Assembly: GCF_913773995.1 (NCBI RefSeq)
Contig: NZ_CAJYES010000110.1
Location: 28,832-92,831 of the forward strand
Direction: 5' to 3'
Length of the DNA stretch: 64,000 nucleotides
From: an uncultured Pseudacidovorax sp.
GTDB lineage: Bacteria; Pseudomonadota; Gammaproteobacteria; Burkholderiales; Burkholderiaceae_C
The position numbers and the translations under genes are program-made. The notes beneath the pieces are model-generated. The model was not told where the DNA came from. It was given only the letters and a program-made list of their open reading frames with translations, and made no database searches. Of the stretch, positions 60,845 through 64,000 are shown one piece after another; position 1 is the first letter of the stretch; each line of letters begins with the position of its first letter.

Positions 60845-61934
60845 CGCGCAGGGCGGCCATCTGTTCGGCGAAGGCTGCGTCCAGCCGCTGCAGCCGCGCC
60901 TGCCGGGCCTCCTCGTTCACCCATTGCGCGGTCATGGCGTTCTGGCGCGCCAGCTGGTAGGCCAGGCGCGCCGCCGGCACCAGCGAGCTGTTGTCCGCGG
61001 GCAGGAAACCCGCCAGGTCGTGCAGCGACTTGAGCACCGCCCGCTGCGCTTCGCCGCGCGCGCCGGGCGCCTTGCCGTAGGCCACGAGGAAGGCCTGCAC
61101 CTGGCCCCGCAGTGCGGGCGGATAGCTGTTGCGCATGACGATCTGCGCATGCGGGATCAGGTCGGATTCCCAGATCACCCGCAGCCGCCGCGCCTCGGCC
61201 GGGAACTGCAGGCGGAAGCGTTCGAAATCCGCGGTGTTGTTGGTGGCCACGTCGGCATCGCCATTGGCCACGGCCAGGGCGGTGGCCTGGTGGGTGCCCA
61301 CGGTCTCGCTGCGGAAGCGCTCCATGGCGATGCGGTTGGGCAGGAAGAGCTGCAGCTGCGGCACGATGTAGCCCGACACCGAGCGCGGCTCGCCCCGCGC
61401 CAGGCGCCAGCGCTCCGGCTCGGCCAGCAGTGCCTCCAGCGAGGGCAGCGGGCCGCCGTCACGCACCAGCAGCAGCGAGCGATAGCCCGGCAGGCCGTCG
61501 TGGCGCGTCACCTGGGCCAGCACCCGCATCTGGCGCAGCGTCACCGCATCCAGCGCCATGCGGCCCGAGAGGAAGGCGATGTCCACTTCGCCGCGCTGGA
61601 TCGCCTGATCCAGCGCCTCGTACGAGGTGACCGACAGCACCGTCACCGGCCGGCCGATGGCCCGGCCCATGTCCGCCAGCAGCGGCTCCCAGTCGTTGCG
61701 CGACTCGAAGGCGCCGCCCAGCGGGAGGATGCCGAAGCGCACCGGCGCGGCGGTCGCTGGCGGTGCAGCCGGCGGCAGCACCTGCTGCGCAGCCGAGAGG
61801 CCGGCGGCCAGGCCGATCCACAGCGCGGCCAGCGTCTGCCCGGCCCGCCTCAGGGCGGCGCCGAGGGCAAGGCGCCCCGGCGAGCGCCTCGGGGGCGGGC
61901 AGTCGGGACGGGCGGCGGCGGTGGGCGCGGACAT
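60831..61934 (-). CDS. PhnD-like periplasmic substrate-binding protein (2)
   Basis: A 367-residue paralog of the adjacent gene, with the same blocks: VRFGILPLGGAFESRNDWEPLLADMG, FLSGRMALDAVTL, RSVSGYIVPQLQLFLPN, NGDADVATNNTADFERF and a C-terminal helix (MTAQWVNEEARQARLQRL). A Pro/Arg-rich stretch of about 30 residues precedes the hydrophobic signal/anchor (TLAALWIGLAAGLSAA). It is first in the two-gene unit, divergent from the hybrid kinase with a 99-base AT-rich gap containing a palindrome. Both copies may be co-receptors for that kinase. Confidence 0.88.
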   Translation of the reverse strand: MSAPTAAARPDCPPPRRSPGRLALGAALRRAGQTLAALWIGLAAGLSAAQQVLPPAAPPATAAPVRFGILPLGGAFESRNDWEPLLADMGRAIGRPVTVLSVTSYEALDQAIQRGEVDIAFLSGRMALDAVTLRQMRVLAQVTRHDGLPGYRSLLLVRDGGPLPSLEALLAEPERWRLARGEPRSVSGYIVPQLQLFLPNRIAMERFRSETVGTHQATALAVANGDADVATNNTADFERFRLQFPAEARRLRVIWESDLIPHAQIVMRNSYPPALRGQVQAFLVAYGKAPGARGEAQRAVLKSLHDLAGFLPADNSSLVPAARLAYQLARQNAMTAQWVNEEARQARLQRLDAAFAEQMAALRDDGR

Positions 61935-61998
61935 GGCTGACTGAACGGGTTAGAGCGAATGCGCAGTCGTGGTGAAGCTGCGGAGAATTCACAATTAG

Positions 61999-62015
61999 AA
62001 AACATTCAATGTTTT
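61999..62015. promoter_or_regulatory. Palindrome between PhnD-like operon and hybrid kinase
   Basis: AAAACATT-C-AATGTTTT, 8-bp perfect arms in the 99-base AT-rich divergent gap; possible autoregulatory site. Confidence 0.55.
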
Positions 62016-62033
62016 TTCTGTGACGTTTCTCAC

Positions 62034-64000
62034 ATGAGCGCCCTGCCGGGCCGTTCCCAGCCGATGCGCGCCGCCGCCGAGGCGGCCGCGGGCGCGCCAC
62101 GTTCCGCGTCCGCGCGGGCCGTGCCGGCGGCGCGTCCGGGCTCCGCCGTCGGCGCCGCCCCGCCGCCGCGGCAGGGGCGGGGCGGGCGTTTTTCGCTCGC
62201 ACGGCTGTCGCTGGGGCAGCAGATGGTGCTGCTGGCCGTGCTGCCCGCCACCCTGGCCATGATGGGCGCCATGGGGGTGCTGATGCGTCAGTACCTGGAC
62301 GGCATGACCGAGCTGGTGCGGGCCAATGCCCAGACGGTGGGCCTGCAACTGGCCACCGCCGCGCAGGCGCCGCTGGCCCAGCTGGACCGGCGCGCCCTGC
62401 TGCGGCTGGCCCATTCCGGCATCGCCCAGCCGCATGTGCAGCAGGTGCAGGTCTGGTCGGACGATGGCGAGATCCTGGCCAATGCCGAGACGCAGGACCG
62501 GGCGCGCGGCGCCGGCCTGCGCGCGGTGGTGCCGGTGCCCGCGCCGGACGGGCGCAGCCCCGTCGGTCAGGTGATGGTCGAGATGAGCCTGGATGCGGTC
62601 GCCAGCGCCCGCCGCGCGGTGTGGCTGAACGTGCTGCTGGCCCTGGCCGCCAGCCTGGCGGGCGTGGCCCTGGCCGCCGGGTGGGCCGCGCGGCGCATCA
62701 GCGCGCCCATCCGCCGCCTGGCGCGTGCCGTCGACCGACTGGGGGCCGGCGAGGAGGCGCATGTGGTCATCGAGGGCGCGGCCGAGGTGCGGCGTCTGCA
62801 GCACGGCTTCAATGCCACCGCCCATGCGCTGGCCGAGGGTCGCCGGCTGCTGCAAAGCCGCATCGAGACGGCCACCGCGGAGCTGGCACGCAAGAACGCC
62901 CAGCTCGAAGTGGCCAGCCAGGCCAAGACCCGGCTGCTGGCCGCTGCCAGCCACGACCTGCGCCAGCCGCTGCATGCGCTCACGCTCTTCGCCGACGGCC
63001 TGGCCAACGGCGAGACCGACGCCGGCAAACTCCAGCGCATCGCGCACATCCGGGAGTGCGTGGAATCGCTGGACCGGCTCTTCCTGGAGCTGCTGAACCT
63101 GTCCCAGCTCGACGCCGGCGTGGTGCAGCCGCAGTGGGCGGATCTTCCGCTGGATGCGGTGTTCGACGAGATCAGCCGCAACTTCCGTCCCGTGGCCGAG
63201 CAGCAGGAGCTGCGGCTGGTGGTGCGCAAGACCGACCTGTGGGTGCGCTGCGACCAGGTGATGCTCACGCGCGTGCTGTCGAACCTGGTCTCCAACTCGC
63301 TGCGCCACACGCCGGCCGGCGGTGTGCTGGTGGCCGCGCGCAGGCGCGGCCGCTCGGTGCGGGTCGAGGTCTGGGACACCGGCATCGGCATCGCGCCCGA
63401 GCACCAGTCGCGGGTCTTCGAGGAGTTCTACCAGGTCGATCCGCAACAGTCGCGCGGCACCCGCGGCATGGGTCTGGGCCTGGCCACGGTGCAGCGCCTG
63501 GCGCGGCTGCTCAACACGCGGGCCGAGCTGCATTCGGTGCCCGGCCGCGGCACGCGGGTGCGGCTGCTGCTGCGGGCCGCCCATCCGCCGGCCCATGCCG
63601 CGGTGCGCCCGCCCGCGATGCTGGCGCAGCCACTCACCTTGTCGGCCCCGTCGGACGACGTGCGGCTGGACGGCCTGCGCATCCTGGTCATCGACGACGA
63701 AGCGGGCATCCTCGAAGGGCTGCAGGTGGTCCTGGGTGCCAGCGGCGCCACGGTGCAGGCCGCGCAGGGCCGCGAAGAGGCGCTGGCCCTGGCCGACGCC
63801 TGGGCGTCCCCGCCCGACGTGGTGGTCAGCGACCTGCTGCTGCGCGCCGGCGACAACGGCCTGGCGGTGCTGGAGGCCTTGCGCCAGCACCCCCATGGCA
63901 TCGGCGAGGACACCGCCTGCCTGCTGGTGACGGGCGAGACCAAGCCCGAGCGCCTGCGCGAAGTCGCCTCGGCCGGCGTCGCGGTGCTCTACAAGCCGGT
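62034..64000 (+). CDS. Hybrid sensor histidine kinase/response regulator, 3' end outside window
   Basis: An open frame from ATG 62034 to the window end (655 codons seen). A Pro/Ala/Arg-rich leader of about 60 residues precedes TM1 (QMVLLAVLPATLAMMGAMGVLM), a periplasmic domain (about residues 85-190), TM2 (VWLNVLLALAASLAGVALAA), HAMP (RISAPIRRLARAVDRLGAG), HisKA with H307 (AASHDLRQPLHALTLFADGL), the ATPase (LSNLVSNSLRHTPAGG, VWDTGIGIAPEHQSRVFEEFYQ in parts, GMGLGLATVQRLARLL) and a receiver with D600 (DVVVSDLLLR). It is divergent from the PhnD-like pair. The end of the receiver and anything after it are outside the window. Confidence 0.93.
   Translation, partial: MSALPGRSQPMRAAAEAAAGAPRSASARAVPAARPGSAVGAAPPPRQGRGGRFSLARLSLGQQMVLLAVLPATLAMMGAMGVLMRQYLDGMTELVRANAQTVGLQLATAAQAPLAQLDRRALLRLAHSGIAQPHVQQVQVWSDDGEILANAETQDRARGAGLRAVVPVPAPDGRSPVGQVMVEMSLDAVASARRAVWLNVLLALAASLAGVALAAGWAARRISAPIRRLARAVDRLGAGEEAHVVIEGAAEVRRLQHGFNATAHALAEGRRLLQSRIETATAELARKNAQLEVASQAKTRLLAAASHDLRQPLHALTLFADGLANGETDAGKLQRIAHIRECVESLDRLFLELLNLSQLDAGVVQPQWADLPLDAVFDEISRNFRPVAEQQELRLVVRKTDLWVRCDQVMLTRVLSNLVSNSLRHTPAGGVLVAARRRGRSVRVEVWDTGIGIAPEHQSRVFEEFYQVDPQQSRGTRGMGLGLATVQRLARLLNTRAELHSVPGRGTRVRLLLRAAHPPAHAAVRPPAMLAQPLTLSAPSDDVRLDGLRILVIDDEAGILEGLQVVLGASGATVQAAQGREEALALADAWASPPDVVVSDLLLRAGDNGLAVLEALRQHPHGIGEDTACLLVTGETKPERLREVASAGVAVLYKP

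Noticed and set aside
61995..63896. A 633-codon minus-strand frame opposite the hybrid histidine kinase
   Set aside because: Rich in Gln/His/Arg/Gly with no motif; the plus-strand frame has all kinase boxes in order.

Overview
The window is GC-rich (roughly 70% by eye), densely packed with genes, and carries several branched-chain-amino-acid-type (Liv) ABC transporters, CoA ligases, LysR/MarR/TetR regulators, a TtuB-like catabolic repertoire and widespread REP-like inverted repeats. This suggests a metabolically versatile betaproteobacterium of the Burkholderiales, most likely Comamonadaceae-like. That placement is an inference from gene content and protein flavour, not from a marker gene; no rRNA or tRNA gene was seen.

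Layout. 1-10.6 kb: a catabolic/uptake cluster (FAD dehydrogenase, SDR, LivHM, LivGF, substrate-binding protein, epimerase, second SDR). It is split by an IS110-family element inserted exactly at the livG start codon. 10.6-13.0 kb: an accessory patch with a decayed SDR copy, short repeats and a lower-GC two-gene module (unknown protein plus XRE/ImmA-IrrE peptidase). 13.1-18.8 kb: htpG, aqpZ, a small exported repeat protein and a QseBC-like two-component system. 18.9-20.5 kb: hipBA toxin-antitoxin. 20.6-25.1 kb: rRNA pseudouridine synthase, paired chromate transporter halves, and a Crp/Fnr-glycosyltransferase-membrane protein operon. 25.2-33.7 kb: a second Liv transporter operon bracketed by two acyl-CoA ligases. 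33.9-42.6 kb: PfpI protein, MarR regulator with palindromic operators, FAD oxidase, orphan substrate-binding protein, cytosine-deaminase-like amidohydrolase, LysR and small genes. 42.7-50 kb: housekeeping and stress genes (glutathione reductase, AMP nucleosidase, GST, LysR, DEAD-box helicase). 50.1-55 kb: NodIJ-like exporter, Gly/Ser-rich secreted protein, malate synthase G. 55.1-59.6 kb: TetR/MFS pair with two operators, a CaiB-type CoA transferase and LysR. 59.8-64 kb: two PhnD-like periplasmic proteins divergent from a hybrid histidine kinase that runs off the window.

The most notable result is that the 254-base non-coding end of the IS110 element (upstream of its transposase) can be read as a bridge RNA. 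Two stem-enclosed internal loops carry short guides matching the two element ends and, on one side, the occupied target. The inserted element has also replaced the livG ribosome binding site and start codon with its own terminal bases, so livG is still apparently translatable. All assignments were made by reading the sequence only; no similarity search or folding program was run.
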